Source: Kalmanozyma brasiliensis GHG001
Lineage: Eukaryota > Basidiomycota > Ustilaginomycetes > Ustilaginales
Assembly (NCBI RefSeq): GCF_000497045.1
Contig: NW_015961988.1
Location: 840,429 to 904,428, forward strand
Direction: 5' to 3'
Length of the DNA stretch: 64,000 bases
The position numbers and the translations under genes were made by a program. Shown one piece after another: positions 18,261 through 28,796 of this stretch (positions are counted from its first letter, which is position 1; every line of letters starts with the position of its first letter). Below the pieces are notes generated by a model, which saw nothing but the letters and a program-made list of their open reading frames with translations, was not told the origin of the DNA and ran no database searches.

Positions 18261-19619
18261 TCAAGGCGTGATCTCGGTCGTCTCTGCTGTCCCTGCATCC
18301 TTCTGAGGCACTACGAGCTCTGATTCTGGCTTGTCCTTCGCCGGGCTTCCATCCCACGCCCACGCCACAAATTCGGTCGCTTTGGCAAACACGACGTCCT
18401 TGGCGTGCTTCTCCTCGTCATTGAGCCATCCGTCCGGCATCTGCGTCCAACCATGCTTCATATTCGCGACATCTTCCACCACGAGATGCTCGTTCCGCTG
18501 ATGTGCCTTGACCTTGTCCACCCACTCCTTCGACTGCTCTGCTAGTGTATCTAGCTCGCATAAGACGAGGAACATGCGTGCGGCCGGGTGGAGGGAGTCT
18601 AGCGATGCAAGCCCCGGCGAGACGCGAGGATGGGTCGTCTGATCGCGTTCAGCGTAAGTCGGCGCGAGCGAGTCAGCAACCCGCGTCCAGAAGGCGGATG
18701 GCAGAGCCATATGCTCCGGGCGAGAGCGCTGCGAGGGTAGCTGACGAAGATCGAACGAAGGATAGAAGAGGAGCAGCGGGATCGGTGCTGGATGGTTTTG
18801 CGCGAATCGGCTCGGCCATTCGGTCCTGAGCTCAGGAGGCTTGATGTGAAGCGCAAGGTTGAGGGCGAGGTTCCCGCCCGAGCTGAAGCCTGATACGGCC
18901 ACTTTGCTGGGGTCGAATCTGAAAGTCAAAGCAGAGCTCGTCGACTTGGACGAGGACGGCGCCTGAACCTCTTCGATCTTGCCCTCTTGCAGGTCTTTCA
19001 GATGCTGCTCGTTGATCGCAGCCGCTCCTTTGTTGGCTATTTTAGCCTTTTCGGACTGAATTCTGGCTGCGATTGCTTGACGAAGTGGCCTGTAACCGGG
19101 GAAGTCGTCGTCGAGGATAGCACTGAGCACGTCTTCGCCATCCTCGATCGCAGCCGGGAAGCTATGGAATGGACCCATGCGATAGTCGACGCTGATGACG
19201 ATGGCATCCATCTTCCTTGCCATGTAGGCACAGAATGGTGCCTGTTCCAAGCAAGATCCGAGGTAGAATCCGCCGCCGTGAAAATCGACCAGCACCGGTG
19301 CCCCTTCAGATGGTGGACGATCGTAATAACTCGGAGGGATGAAGATGTGCAGCGGAATGGTGTACTCCGACGATCTAGAGGGCATCTTGAAAACAAAAGG
19401 ATGCGGACCTTCTGGCGAGGTCCACTTGAGTGTGGAGAGTGGGACCGCCCTGGGGAGGCGGACGAGTGCAGTTCGCCATAGCACGTCGAATGGCACCGAG
19501 GTGATCTTTTGCAAGAAGGAGGACATGATGGATGCTGCTCGGTGGGGCACGAGCTCTATGGGGTCTCTCTTCGACGGTGGTGGTGGTGATCGTTGGATGC
19601 GCAGAGACGTGGATGACAA
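18261..19619 (-). CDS. Alpha/beta hydrolase, HSL-like esterase/lipase family
   Basis: A 452-residue hydrolase of the hormone-sensitive-lipase type. It carries the oxyanion-hole motif HGGGF (114-118), DYRMGP (about 145-150), the nucleophile elbow GFSSG (Ser246), a candidate acid in LCELDTL and a candidate catalytic His in MKHGW near the C-terminus. This completes a Ser-Asp-His triad. A Lys/Ser-rich insertion of roughly 50 residues lies between FPGYRPLR and the nucleophile. The alternative start at Met32 (MSSFLQKI) would remove a Pro/Arg-rich leader without affecting the fold. No convincing signal peptide, so likely intracellular. The substrate cannot be predicted. Confidence 0.85.
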   Translation of the reverse strand: MSSTSLRIQRSPPPPSKRDPIELVPHRAASIMSSFLQKITSVPFDVLWRTALVRLPRAVPLSTLKWTSPEGPHPFVFKMPSRSSEYTIPLHIFIPPSYYDRPPSEGAPVLVDFHGGGFYLGSCLEQAPFCAYMARKMDAIVISVDYRMGPFHSFPAAIEDGEDVLSAILDDDFPGYRPLRQAIAARIQSEKAKIANKGAAAINEQHLKDLQEGKIEEVQAPSSSKSTSSALTFRFDPSKVAVSGFSSGGNLALNLALHIKPPELRTEWPSRFAQNHPAPIPLLLFYPSFDLRQLPSQRSRPEHMALPSAFWTRVADSLAPTYAERDQTTHPRVSPGLASLDSLHPAARMFLVLCELDTLAEQSKEWVDKVKAHQRNEHLVVEDVANMKHGWTQMPDGWLNDEEKHAKDVVFAKATEFVAWAWDGSPAKDKPESELVVPQKDAGTAETTEITP

Positions 19620-19958
19620 TCAACCTACGAGGCGTTGCTGACTAGGCATGCCATGACGGCGAAGTAAGACACCAATCGAGCTGTCCCACCAAGACCCTTA
19701 ATGATGATGATGATGATCCTCTTGCATCATGCACCCATGCATTTCGCCGGTCGGCCTCCACCATCAGCCCAAAAATAGTCCAAGCCGTTGCAAACTTCGG
19801 CGTAACACCTTTAAACTCGCTCGAACGCGTCGCGGTGACTTTGTCGGCCAAAAGACCAACACTTCCCAGGCTCAGCCCATCCCACATCTTCATCACCACC
19901 AGCCTCGACGCCATCTGATCCCAGCGCCGATGCTGTCGACCATCCAGCTGCTACAACA
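19620..19958. promoter_or_regulatory. Divergent promoter region, hydrolase / GCP4
   Basis: A 339-bp gap between two divergent start codons, containing a short (ATG)n microsatellite at 19701-19717. No clear TATA box. Confidence 0.45.
19701..19717. repeat. (ATG)n trinucleotide microsatellite
   Basis: Five and two-thirds tandem ATG units in the non-coding gap between the hydrolase and GCP4 genes. Confidence 0.85.
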
Positions 19959-22838
19959 ATGATCGCGGAGCTGCTGGCTATGCTGGCCGGCCATCCGAGC
20001 AGCCTGTTCGCTTCTTCATCGACCTCAGCTTCTGGCACTTTCAAAGTCAGAGACAACCTCACCTTCCTCCATCCTTCTGAGGTCGAGATCCTCAATCATC
20101 TCGCAACCTTCTATACCCGATACAACCGCATCAGATCGTTTGCAGAGAGCCAGATCGAGGCTGCTCGACAGCGGGCAATTCGCTCGGCCCTGCGTGCCAA
20201 TTCCCTTGCCAGCCGCAGCGCCCCCGGTGCCAAGGAAGCGCAGACGGAGCTCGAACAGCAGCCGACCCTTCACCTCGTGCCCCTGTGTTCTACGCTGCTT
20301 TCGATCTTGGCAGACTATCATGCGCTGGTGCTGCAAACCGAGCGATTGGTGCTGGACGAAGACGTCGAGCTCGTGGCTAGGACCGGGTTCGTCAGTTTGG
20401 CGAATCTCAGAGCTCGCCTCGCGCCATGGGATGCGCCACTAACTGCACTCGACGATCTTGTGACGCTATTGATACGAGGGCCAAACAAGGGCAGAGATGT
20501 GCCATTCGCAAAGGAGCCTGGCGCCCAAACCGCCCCTCAACAAGGTCAGGATGGACCAGAGACGGTGATCTTCCCAGCAGCCTGGACAGGAGGACTGCTG
20601 ATCGACCTGCTCAGCTTGAAGGCGTCCACTGGCGTGGAGCGCGTCGCTTCGCACATGGCCCGATTGCGCAGTGCAGTAGAGAACAGCTGGATGCAGCACC
20701 TCATCGCCTGGGTATGCAGGGGCGAGATCCACCGTCCAGGCGGTATCGCCGATCCGCACGCCTCCAAACGCACGCTGATCTCTCGAGACCAACTCGTTCA
20801 TTGGATCGACGCAACCGACGCTGACGCGCACAACGATCACCTCGCTGCTGCTGCTGCCAACGGGGACGGACTGGCTGACTGGGCCGCCTCTTCCGGCAAC
20901 ACGTGGGCGTTCCGATCCGACGCACTGCCCACCTCGATCTCTGACTCGACTGCCGATTCCATCCTCTACGTCGGCCGGGCACTCTACACTATTCGCTACG
21001 CCAGCGCGTCCACGACCCATCTTCAGGACACCCCAAATCGCCCTACTCGACTTTCGGGCCCGCCAGACACCGTCATCCAGCTGCACGAATCAGCCCTGAG
21101 CAGGTCAGACGTCCGACCAAGTCGCCCTTCTGATCTCGATCGAGCGATCCAGTCGCTCCGCAACGACGTGTCCGAGTGGATCTTCCGCAACGTGCTGACC
21201 ACCTCGGTCGTTCACTCCTCGCTACAGTGCCTAGGCGACTACTTCCTCCATCGCAATGGCCCCTACATCCTCTCGTTGCTGGATGAAGTCGAAACCATGC
21301 GCAAGAACAAGCTCTACCGCGCTCGCTCCGCCGCAGCGAGCGTGATTCGCTCTAGCGACCTGGAGCTCTCCCTGCGACGCGCAACCGTCGGTACGTGGGC
21401 CGAAGACGATCCTTCTCTGCAACGACTGCGCTTCGCCCTACCCAAAGGCGGCTATCGACCGAGCCTGACCGGTGCGCGGACAGCCAAAGTCAGAGGCACC
21501 GCTGCCATCAATCCCGACACTACGTCTGCCGGTCCGACGAGCCTGCAAACCACGCGATTCGACGACTTCCTCATCGGCGTCCCCGCGCAGCTCCACTACA
21601 CCGCCGTGTTCCCACTCGACCTCTTCTTGTCGGCGTCCGACCTGGCCGCCTACTCGCGCATCTTTTCGTATCTGATTGCGATCAAAAAGGTGCATGCGCG
21701 CGCGCTCGACTGCTGGGTCGCGCTATCGAAGAACCAACGTGGACGGCGTAAGTTCACGGGCACGGGCGAAGGCGGTGTCGATGCGCGGGAGGAGAAGCAG
21801 CGCGCACGATTGTTGCGGGCCAGTCTCGGGGTGGTGCGCAGCATGAAGTGGTTCTTGGATACGTTGTTGGGGCATTTTCAGACGGATATTGTGGATGCGC
21901 AGTTTGGGACGTTGATGGAGCGCATGGGTGGGAATGGCGTGGGGAACGAGATGGTCAAAGGAGGGGTGGTGAGGACGAGGAAGGATTCAGAGCACGTGAG
22001 CAGCTCACCGTTGGGATCCATGGCCGCGTTAAGCGAGGCGTACGGGGAGGAAGGGCGACCTCGGGTTGTCAGCGGTGCTTCATCGCGGGTTCCCACCGTC
22101 GTCGGTCTCGGTGGCAGCCGGTCGCATCGCCGACTAGCATTCCCCGTCTCTGGCCCCGCATCGCATGCGCCTGCCCCTGCGTCCGTCGCAGGCCGAGCCG
22201 GTCGACGCTTCGTCTCCTCATCCACGCGCCCCGAATCCATCCTCGATGGCGCCGACACCATCCGCCACGACACCCCGGACGACGAACCAGACGCAGACGC
22301 AGTACTCAATTTTGCCTCGCTGCGCACGTCGCACACGGCCTTCTTGGCGTACGTGCAGGACGGTCTGCTGCTCTCCAGCCCCGTCGCATCGAGCATGGTG
22401 CGGAGCATCTTGGACATCGCCGACCGCTTTGCGGGGACCGTCGAGCGGTGGGGTGGGGACGTTCTGCCTCCACTGCTCACTACTGGCGCCACACCGGCCG
22501 AGATCAGTGCTGCGATCGCCGACCGCCAAGCCACCGTCGACGCAGCGAGGGCGGAGATGGATAAGGAGCTCGTAGGTTTCTTTCGACTGCTCAGCTCGTC
22601 TACCACTTCGACTGGCTATGTTGGTGCAGGAGCGGCGGACGAGAGCGGACTGGGGAGCATGAGCGTCTCAGTCGCCCAAATGAACCTCTCGAGAGACACA
22701 AAGGAAGGCGGCGGGAGCTCGGCAAGGAAGCATCTGGAACAACTGCTGCTGAGACTGGATTACAGTGGGTTCTTTGCTGAGGTGCTGCAGCGCGAGAGGG
22801 CCGGGTTGAAGGTTCGATTGGATGATGCGCTGGGGTGA
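19959..22838 (+). CDS. Gamma-tubulin complex component 4 (GCP4, Spc97/Spc98 family)
   Basis: A structural subunit of the gamma-tubulin ring complex at spindle pole bodies and microtubule-organising centres. The 959-residue product begins MIAELLAMLAGHPSSLF and continues FLHPSEVEILNHLATFYTRYNRIRSF, matching the start of GCP4 proteins and fixing the ATG at 19959. The GRIP1 region covers the N-terminal half; the GRIP2, gamma-tubulin-binding half includes FDDFLIGVPAQLHYTAVFPLDLFLSASDLAAYSRIFSYLI and RSMKWFLDTLLGHFQTDIVDAQF. A disordered Ser/Arg/Gly insertion of about 120 residues (around 660-780) interrupts GRIP2. Single exon. It converges on ALG6 with a 138-bp gap. Confidence 0.88.
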   Translation: MIAELLAMLAGHPSSLFASSSTSASGTFKVRDNLTFLHPSEVEILNHLATFYTRYNRIRSFAESQIEAARQRAIRSALRANSLASRSAPGAKEAQTELEQQPTLHLVPLCSTLLSILADYHALVLQTERLVLDEDVELVARTGFVSLANLRARLAPWDAPLTALDDLVTLLIRGPNKGRDVPFAKEPGAQTAPQQGQDGPETVIFPAAWTGGLLIDLLSLKASTGVERVASHMARLRSAVENSWMQHLIAWVCRGEIHRPGGIADPHASKRTLISRDQLVHWIDATDADAHNDHLAAAAANGDGLADWAASSGNTWAFRSDALPTSISDSTADSILYVGRALYTIRYASASTTHLQDTPNRPTRLSGPPDTVIQLHESALSRSDVRPSRPSDLDRAIQSLRNDVSEWIFRNVLTTSVVHSSLQCLGDYFLHRNGPYILSLLDEVETMRKNKLYRARSAAASVIRSSDLELSLRRATVGTWAEDDPSLQRLRFALPKGGYRPSLTGARTAKVRGTAAINPDTTSAGPTSLQTTRFDDFLIGVPAQLHYTAVFPLDLFLSASDLAAYSRIFSYLIAIKKVHARALDCWVALSKNQRGRRKFTGTGEGGVDAREEKQRARLLRASLGVVRSMKWFLDTLLGHFQTDIVDAQFGTLMERMGGNGVGNEMVKGGVVRTRKDSEHVSSSPLGSMAALSEAYGEEGRPRVVSGASSRVPTVVGLGGSRSHRRLAFPVSGPASHAPAPASVAGRAGRRFVSSSTRPESILDGADTIRHDTPDDEPDADAVLNFASLRTSHTAFLAYVQDGLLLSSPVASSMVRSILDIADRFAGTVERWGGDVLPPLLTTGATPAEISAAIADRQATVDAARAEMDKELVGFFRLLSSSTTSTGYVGAGAADESGLGSMSVSVAQMNLSRDTKEGGGSSARKHLEQLLLRLDYSGFFAEVLQRERAGLKVRLDDALG

Positions 22839-22976
22839 AGCCCCGCTTGCAATCCCATTTTGATACGCTCTCAAGATGGGCTCGTCTCGACGATGGTGTG
22901 CGGCGTTGAGTTGCCTGCGATGATCGTGTGCGAATTGCTTGTTGTAAGAATACATTGCGATGACAGGAGTGTGAGA

Positions 22977-25900
22977 TCAGCCCGTCTTTCCCTTGACCCC
23001 TTTCTTCCCGCTCCCTCCGATCGTCATCCCATTAGCAAACGCCGTCTGAACCTGTCTAACGAGCGCCCAGATCCACACGACCCCCACGAGCGGTGTGACC
23101 AGCAGCACGTTCAAAACGGGGTATATATCCGGATATCTTGCCCACACCTTCGCCTGCAATCCGGGCGCCAACCTTGGCAGACCGTACTCGAGCGTGTGCA
23201 GTGCTACGATGGCTATGTAGCTAAGCGTGCTGATTCTTCTAAAGAAGCTCGCGTCTTTCCTAAACATCGCTCTGACACTAGTCAATGGGTTGAAGGGCAC
23301 ACCCAGGTTGCCGATGAGCCAATTCCATCCTAGTGTCAGTATAGCGTACTGCAGAGCCTGCCCGTCCTTGCGGAGAAGCGGGAAGAGCGAGAAGGTGGCA
23401 ACGTTGTTGAACCACACGCACCACTGCCAATCGCGCGCTGCGGTGATGTTGCCACCCCAGGTATCGCCTTTTGCCCCGAGGAGGAGGGTCATAGGGAGAA
23501 GAGGCAGGAGGATCGACTTTTCGTGTGTTTGAAAGCCGAATAGGAAGAACGAGGTGGAGACGCTTAGCAGGCCGTATGGGAGCATCTGGGCGGCTGGGGA
23601 GGGGAGGGTGGATGCGACCGCTCGGGCGGGTGTTGCTTGTGCAGGGTAATCCGAGTCGTGCGATGTGGCGAGGGGCCCGACGTGGCTAACGCGACCACTG
23701 ATCGATCTTGACACGGAACCGGCGAGGAGCGATTCGATTTCGGACCTCGCTCGGCCACCAGCAACTGATCCGACGACAGACGGGGAGCGGTGGCTGCGTC
23801 GAGAACTCGAATCCTTGACACTGCCCGCAACACTCGAGCTGACAGCCACCGGCGTTTCGGACGCAACCATCATCTCCATCCGCGCCGTCTGGCTCGCTGC
23901 CCAGAACAGCAGCACGCACGCCGGCAAGATCGCCACCAGCGTCACGACCAGACTCAACCGCGCCAACGCCGTCGCCGCCATCACGTTCTTCAACTTCCAC
24001 CGCGCCGGCAGCGGCAGCACCGACGCAAAACACCACACGTTGGCCACTTTATCCTCGAACAGGCCCCTGGCAAGTGGGAAGATGCGGTGGATGACCTGTG
24101 CGATCTGCTCCAGACTCGTCAGCCACGGGCTGAAGACCACGCCAAAGGTGACGATAACGGCGACGGCGAGGCCGATGAACAGCGTCAGCCCGCGCTCTGG
24201 GTCGACACGGGCGAGCCCGACACAGCGACCAAGCATGACGGCGAATACAGCCGGCGCATAGTACAGCGCCATTTGCTTGAATGACAGGCTGAGGCAGAAC
24301 AGGACGGCGGCGGCGATGTATTCGTAGCTGAGGCGGCGCGAGAGGTCGGCGACCGCCTGGCTGCGACCCCGTGCCGCCGCAGCGGAGTCTGGGTTGGGCA
24401 GCGTGGTGTGCAGCAGCGCGAAGCACGCCGCACTGAAGCCGAGCATGATGCTGTTGTACTGGAAGTGACCGTGGTCGATGAGGATGAGCGCGGGTTGGAG
24501 GAGGATGGAGAACAGCGCGATGGCTTGCGTGCGCCGACCGCGGCCCTCGAGCTTGCGCGTTACGAACAGGATTATTGCAGGGAGATAAATGAGAAGGTCG
24601 CCGACAATCACTGTAGCGCGCATGAAGGTCGAGGTCGCTGCATCCTCATTGCCTCGCGACGTCGCGAATGCGAAGCCAGGGGCGACAGCGGGAAAGAGCC
24701 GGCTAGCGTAGCCGCAAGCCAAGCTGACCCAAGCGGTAAGCGGCGGATAGTCGAGTCCCCAGTACTGCAGATCGTAGAAATACCAGCGCGAGGTCGGAAG
24801 ATGCAGGGTGAGCTCGATCCAGTGACGTTGCGCTTCAAAGTCGCCATGCATGGGTTGCACACCTCGACCGCTCCAATCGCCCCTGCCTACGATCCAGCGG
24901 ACCAAGAAGGACGTAAGCAGAACTATGGGTGCGATGGTCGCTTTGAGTTGTTCTTTGGCCAGCCAGCGGATGAAGCGGCGCATTGGCGTCTCCGCTTGCG
25001 AGCCGAGCCCGGACAGGGCGTACAGATCGCGCAATGCCAGCGGAGGCTGTGGACTCTTCGTCGATCCTGCCGCGATACCTCGATGCGAGGGCTCGTCCTT
25101 GTCTGGCGAAAACAAGCCGGCAAGAGAAGTCTCGGTGTTCTTCCTCCTGCGGCGACCGCTTTTGGAGGCGACGGATTCTGCTGTGAACGTCGGAGGAATG
25201 GATGGCAGCGGTGGCGGAGGACCGTCCATCGAGACCGGGCGAGAACTGCTTTTTACTGAGCTCTTGCGTCGTCGGCGTGGTACGAGATCACCTTGGTCAG
25301 CGGGACTGATGCCGCGATCTGGCAAGGCAGCAGATGGAGTGGCGGAAGCGGTAGAGGCCGACTGAGAGCCCGACTTGGCTCGCCACTCCTCGATCGTGTC
25401 GATGGATCGAGCGCCTGCCTCTCTACTTAGCTCCATGGATGCGGCAAAGGCTGGATGATCTGGTGAAAGGGAAGCGAAGCCACTTCCATCTCTGCGTGTA
25501 GACGTGCCGCTAGCCTTCCTGCGACTGCGAGGAGATTCTGGACCCGCACTCAAGACGCCTGCGCTAAGACCCGAGGTAGATCCGCCCTGATGGCGTCGTC
25601 GACGAGTGCCAGCTTCACTCAAAGCTCCCGCCCTTGTCCTCTCTGGTCGGTCAAATGTTGGTAGGGCTCCTAGACTGGGCGAGGACTTGAGCGCCGCAGG
25701 TGCCTGTGAGGTCCGAAGCCAATCATCTAGATCGAATCCGGATGGACGAGAAGCGACTGCGTTGGACGGATGGCGCTGCCGAGAGTACTGAGCGTCTGGC
25801 TGTGGTGGTCGTGGTGCAAGTGCATCGAGATGAGGTGCAAGGTGCCGCGATTGTGGGGCAGCACCGGAGTGGTTGCTTGGTGGATAAGCGGGTCTTCCCT

Positions 25901-26585
25901 GCTTAGTGGGAACACTTTGTCGGAGCTGTGCTAGGCCACTGTTGCTGCCGCCGTATGTGCTGTAACGCGGGTTGTTGGCGAATAGGGGGGCTGGCAGCAC
26001 ACTGCTACCGAAGGAAGAGTAAGAATCTTTGCGCGCTCTCCTGCGCTTCGACTGACCGAGCAGCAGACCTATGGACTCGTCGTCGTCTTCCTCTGCTGTT
26101 ACGGCCGGCTGCGGCTTCGCTACAGGTCGAGAGGTTGAAGGCGAGGGTTCCCTCTGCTGTTCCTGCCATAGCGTGGTTGATGAAGCGTAGGCGGCTGTAA
26201 GATTGGCTTTGTGAGCGGGCTCGATACCCGTGAGTGTGCGTGAAGAGGAAGAAGGCTTCAACGACGCCGGCGTGACCAAGCTAGGGGAGCGCGGAAGAGA
26301 GGCATCGCCTCTGGAAGCCGAACGGCTATGCAGACGCGAGGAGCTGGAATGAGATGGATGAATAGGGATGCCAAACTGGTCGAGCTCGTCGGAGCGCGCA
26401 GGGGCGCTGTTCAATTTGCTCTGATCCTTGATCCACTTGGCGGTCGGATGCGGTGACGAAGACTCGTCGGGAGCTGTCTCGTGGTCGTCGTGGGCGAGCG
26501 AAGGAAAGAGCTTCTCGGGCCTCTCCTGACACGAGCTGAATCCGTTCGACATGGCACGAGGTTGCGTCGGGACGAGCTTCAGCAA
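22977..26585 (-). CDS. ALG6: Dolichyl-P-Glc:Man9GlcNAc2-PP-dolichyl alpha-1,3-glucosyltransferase ALG6, with long N-terminal extension
   Basis: Adds the first glucose to the lipid-linked oligosaccharide on the lumenal side of the ER (GT57 family). The enzyme part starts near residue 533 and carries the ALG6 signatures HGDFEAQRHWIELTLHLP, YDLQYWGLDYPPLTAW and HEKSILLPLLP, with about 11 hydrophobic segments. The DFEAQRHW and LQYWGLDYPP wording separates it from ALG8. Two things are odd. About 530 Ser/Pro/Arg-rich disordered residues precede the enzyme, with acidic (EEDDDESIG) and basic (SKRRRARK) patches. A second Ser-rich insertion of roughly 90 residues (about 900-990) lies in a loop before HEKS. 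Usual ALG6 length is around 550 residues; this is 1202. The whole frame is uninterrupted, but a shorter internal start cannot be excluded. Confidence 0.9.
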   Translation of the reverse strand: MLKLVPTQPRAMSNGFSSCQERPEKLFPSLAHDDHETAPDESSSPHPTAKWIKDQSKLNSAPARSDELDQFGIPIHPSHSSSSRLHSRSASRGDASLPRSPSLVTPASLKPSSSSRTLTGIEPAHKANLTAAYASSTTLWQEQQREPSPSTSRPVAKPQPAVTAEEDDDESIGLLLGQSKRRRARKDSYSSFGSSVLPAPLFANNPRYSTYGGSNSGLAQLRQSVPTKQGRPAYPPSNHSGAAPQSRHLAPHLDALAPRPPQPDAQYSRQRHPSNAVASRPSGFDLDDWLRTSQAPAALKSSPSLGALPTFDRPERTRAGALSEAGTRRRRHQGGSTSGLSAGVLSAGPESPRSRRKASGTSTRRDGSGFASLSPDHPAFAASMELSREAGARSIDTIEEWRAKSGSQSASTASATPSAALPDRGISPADQGDLVPRRRRKSSVKSSSRPVSMDGPPPPLPSIPPTFTAESVASKSGRRRRKNTETSLAGLFSPDKDEPSHRGIAAGSTKSPQPPLALRDLYALSGLGSQAETPMRRFIRWLAKEQLKATIAPIVLLTSFLVRWIVGRGDWSGRGVQPMHGDFEAQRHWIELTLHLPTSRWYFYDLQYWGLDYPPLTAWVSLACGYASRLFPAVAPGFAFATSRGNEDAATSTFMRATVIVGDLLIYLPAIILFVTRKLEGRGRRTQAIALFSILLQPALILIDHGHFQYNSIMLGFSAACFALLHTTLPNPDSAAAARGRSQAVADLSRRLSYEYIAAAVLFCLSLSFKQMALYYAPAVFAVMLGRCVGLARVDPERGLTLFIGLAVAVIVTFGVVFSPWLTSLEQIAQVIHRIFPLARGLFEDKVANVWCFASVLPLPARWKLKNVMAATALARLSLVVTLVAILPACVLLFWAASQTARMEMMVASETPVAVSSSVAGSVKDSSSRRSHRSPSVVGSVAGGRARSEIESLLAGSVSRSISGRVSHVGPLATSHDSDYPAQATPARAVASTLPSPAAQMLPYGLLSVSTSFFLFGFQTHEKSILLPLLPMTLLLGAKGDTWGGNITAARDWQWCVWFNNVATFSLFPLLRKDGQALQYAILTLGWNWLIGNLGVPFNPLTSVRAMFRKDASFFRRISTLSYIAIVALHTLEYGLPRLAPGLQAKVWARYPDIYPVLNVLLVTPLVGVVWIWALVRQVQTAFANGMTIGGSGKKGVKGKTG

Positions 26586-27469
26586 AGAGGTCCAGCGTCC
26601 ATCGGAAGGGAGGAGTCGCGATCAAGGCGATCCGGGAAGAGTGGTGTCAGACGATGATGATGATGACAGCGGTGGTGGGCGAGTGTTGGTTATGGGATCG
26701 AGATGGCTCAAGCGCAGCTGAGGTCTGGTTGAATTTGGCAGATCAGCGCTTGGATTGTTCGGTCCAACTCGGCAACAACAGCCGTCGAGTGACAGATGCA
26801 TGAGCCCACTCAAGCACCAAGCACCCTTTGTCGCGTGTTTGCCTCTTCTGTTTGGCCTTCGCGACCGGTTCAGCTCGAGGTTGCGGGGCGACCTTTGGCC
26901 AATTTTCCGATGGATTCACGTTGTTACGCCGAGCGCATCTCAAAAGTTCGCTATTGTGAGCCCCGGTCGCGATCTCACACAAAGCGGACAAAAACTTCGG
27001 ATCCGTTAGAGGAACGCGCTCAAACAAAAATTCCCACGATGTGTCCGTGATTGAACTCAAAGAAAGCGGCCTGCAGGCTTCCTCGCTCGAGGAGATCAGC
27101 ACCTAATATTCGATATTGACCGCTATTTAAAAACAGATCTGACTACAAATTCACTACTCGGGCCTTGCCAAATCCAAGCGAAGAGAGTGAGCGGCCATTT
27201 TGCAGCAGCAGCGCCTGTATCCTTGATTCTGCGCTTGGCGAGCCTGTATGTTGGCACCTCGAAGAAGCTCTCCAGACAGGGTCGTTGGTCGGACTGCGCT
27301 ACGAAGGCTAGTCAGCCAGCCAGTCGAAGTCCAGGCGCTTGCCCGTGAGGGAGCTGCAGACCCACGGTCAACGTGAGCCAGCCAATGTCTGTGAGTGTGA
27401 GGTAGTCAACGCTCGACGCCGTCACCACCCTTTCCCTCCAGACCAACCGCACATACATACATAGTCAAG
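26586..27469. other. Divergent intergenic region, ALG6 / eL43
   Basis: 884 bp separating two divergent genes. It holds AT-rich patches (27100-27150) and the eL43 5' leader with CATACATACATAG just before the ATG. No further gene is supported. Confidence 0.5.
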
Positions 27470-28796
27470 ATGGTAAGTGTCATCAGCAGCAACAACGGCA
27501 GCGGTAACATCGACGACAATCGCAGACTACATGCTTCGACATTCAGCACGCCACCGCATATCGCAGCAGCACACATACAACAACACAGCCAGCCGATGGA
27601 CGCAAATGCAGGCAAAGATTCAGAGATGTTTCCAGGTAGACGAGTGCGTCCCTTTGCTACGCTAGCTGGACGTCGAGCACAGGAGTTGTCACACCACTCG
27701 AGACACCTTTGGACGGATCATAGTAGCGAAGTATAGAGAAAGGAGGAAACGACAAGGCGGTAGCATCTTCGATGGAAGTACATCAGCGACTCGTCCATCG
27801 ATGATGACGCCAGGCCGAAAGATCAAAGGGCAGACGACAGCATACATGTTGCAAGAAGACAAGCTCGGATAGCAAGACATGGAGATCGCAGATGACTGGC
27901 ATGCGACGCTGGATGATGAAGCTGCATGCTGCTTCAACTCCTTCAGCCGCGCCTGTGACTACAGCGGTCGACTTCGCCGACCTCATGCGACCCATCCACA
28001 CCTCCAAGGCAATCCTGTCAGCATTCGTTCAACCTCATTGTCGTCGCCGTCCCACTGTTGCCCGTTTGTTGCACCACCAACCTATCGCCAACCGCAATCC
28101 AACTGACACCCCGTCCCTCTTCGAAAACAACAGTCGAAGCGCACTGTCAAGGTCGGAATCACCGGAAAGTACGGTACCCGTTACGGTGCCTCGCTGCGTC
28201 GACAGATCAAGAAGATCGAGATCTCGCAGCACTCCAAGTACACGTGCACCTTCTGCGGCAAGGACTCGGTCAAGCGCAAGGCTGTCGGCATCTGGGAGTG
28301 CCGCGCCTGCAAGAAGGTCATGGCCGGTGGCGCCTGGACTCTGTCCACCTCGGCTGCTGCCACTGTCCGATCGTGAGTATTCAGCATCAACCAGAGCATT
28401 TCGAGCGGAGGGGAGGAGAAGGAGGAGATTCGCAAAGGGTCGAACGAAGAGTTCGACGAACTATCAGGTTGCAGAACCTCAAATGGTTCTAACGGTGGAG
28501 GACTCGTGGACGACGACTCGGCAACGATGGACGAGAATCCCAGCAGAGGGACACGCTTCTCGATGCGATGACCCGGAGGCTCACTTTTGGGTCCAATTCT
28601 ATCAGTGGTACGACGGGAGGGGGATCACTCGGGAGGCAAGCGTTGCAGGACCAGAACCGCTGCCAGGCTCATTTGTCCGACATACGCTCGACCTGCTCTC
28701 TCAACTTCTTCCATCCACGAACATACACTGACCTCGCTTCCTCCCTTTGCCGCTTACAGCACCATCCGACGTCTCCGTGAGCTCACCGAGGCCTAA
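27470..28796 (+). CDS. RPL43: 60S ribosomal protein eL43 (RPL43/L37a), three exons
   Basis: A zinc-binding protein of the large cytosolic ribosomal subunit. Exons: 27470-27472 (the ATG alone), 28134-28372 and 28760-28796. Introns start GTAAGT and GTGAGT and end CAG. The joined CDS is 279 nt, 92 residues, exactly the usual family length. The protein reads [20 protein letters not shown], then the Cys-x2-Cys/Cys-x2-Cys zinc motif ([10 protein letters not shown]...[13 protein letters not shown]) and ends RRLRELTEA. Intron 1 is 661 nt and intron 2 is 387 nt, both long for a smut gene. The context GTCAAGATGGTA at the start codon is the same as in eS24. Confidence 0.93.

Noticed and set aside
27801..27807. 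C-box-like ATGATGA in eL43 intron 1, a possible intronic C/D snoRNA
   Set aside because: No CTGA D box at a suitable distance and no flanking terminal stem.
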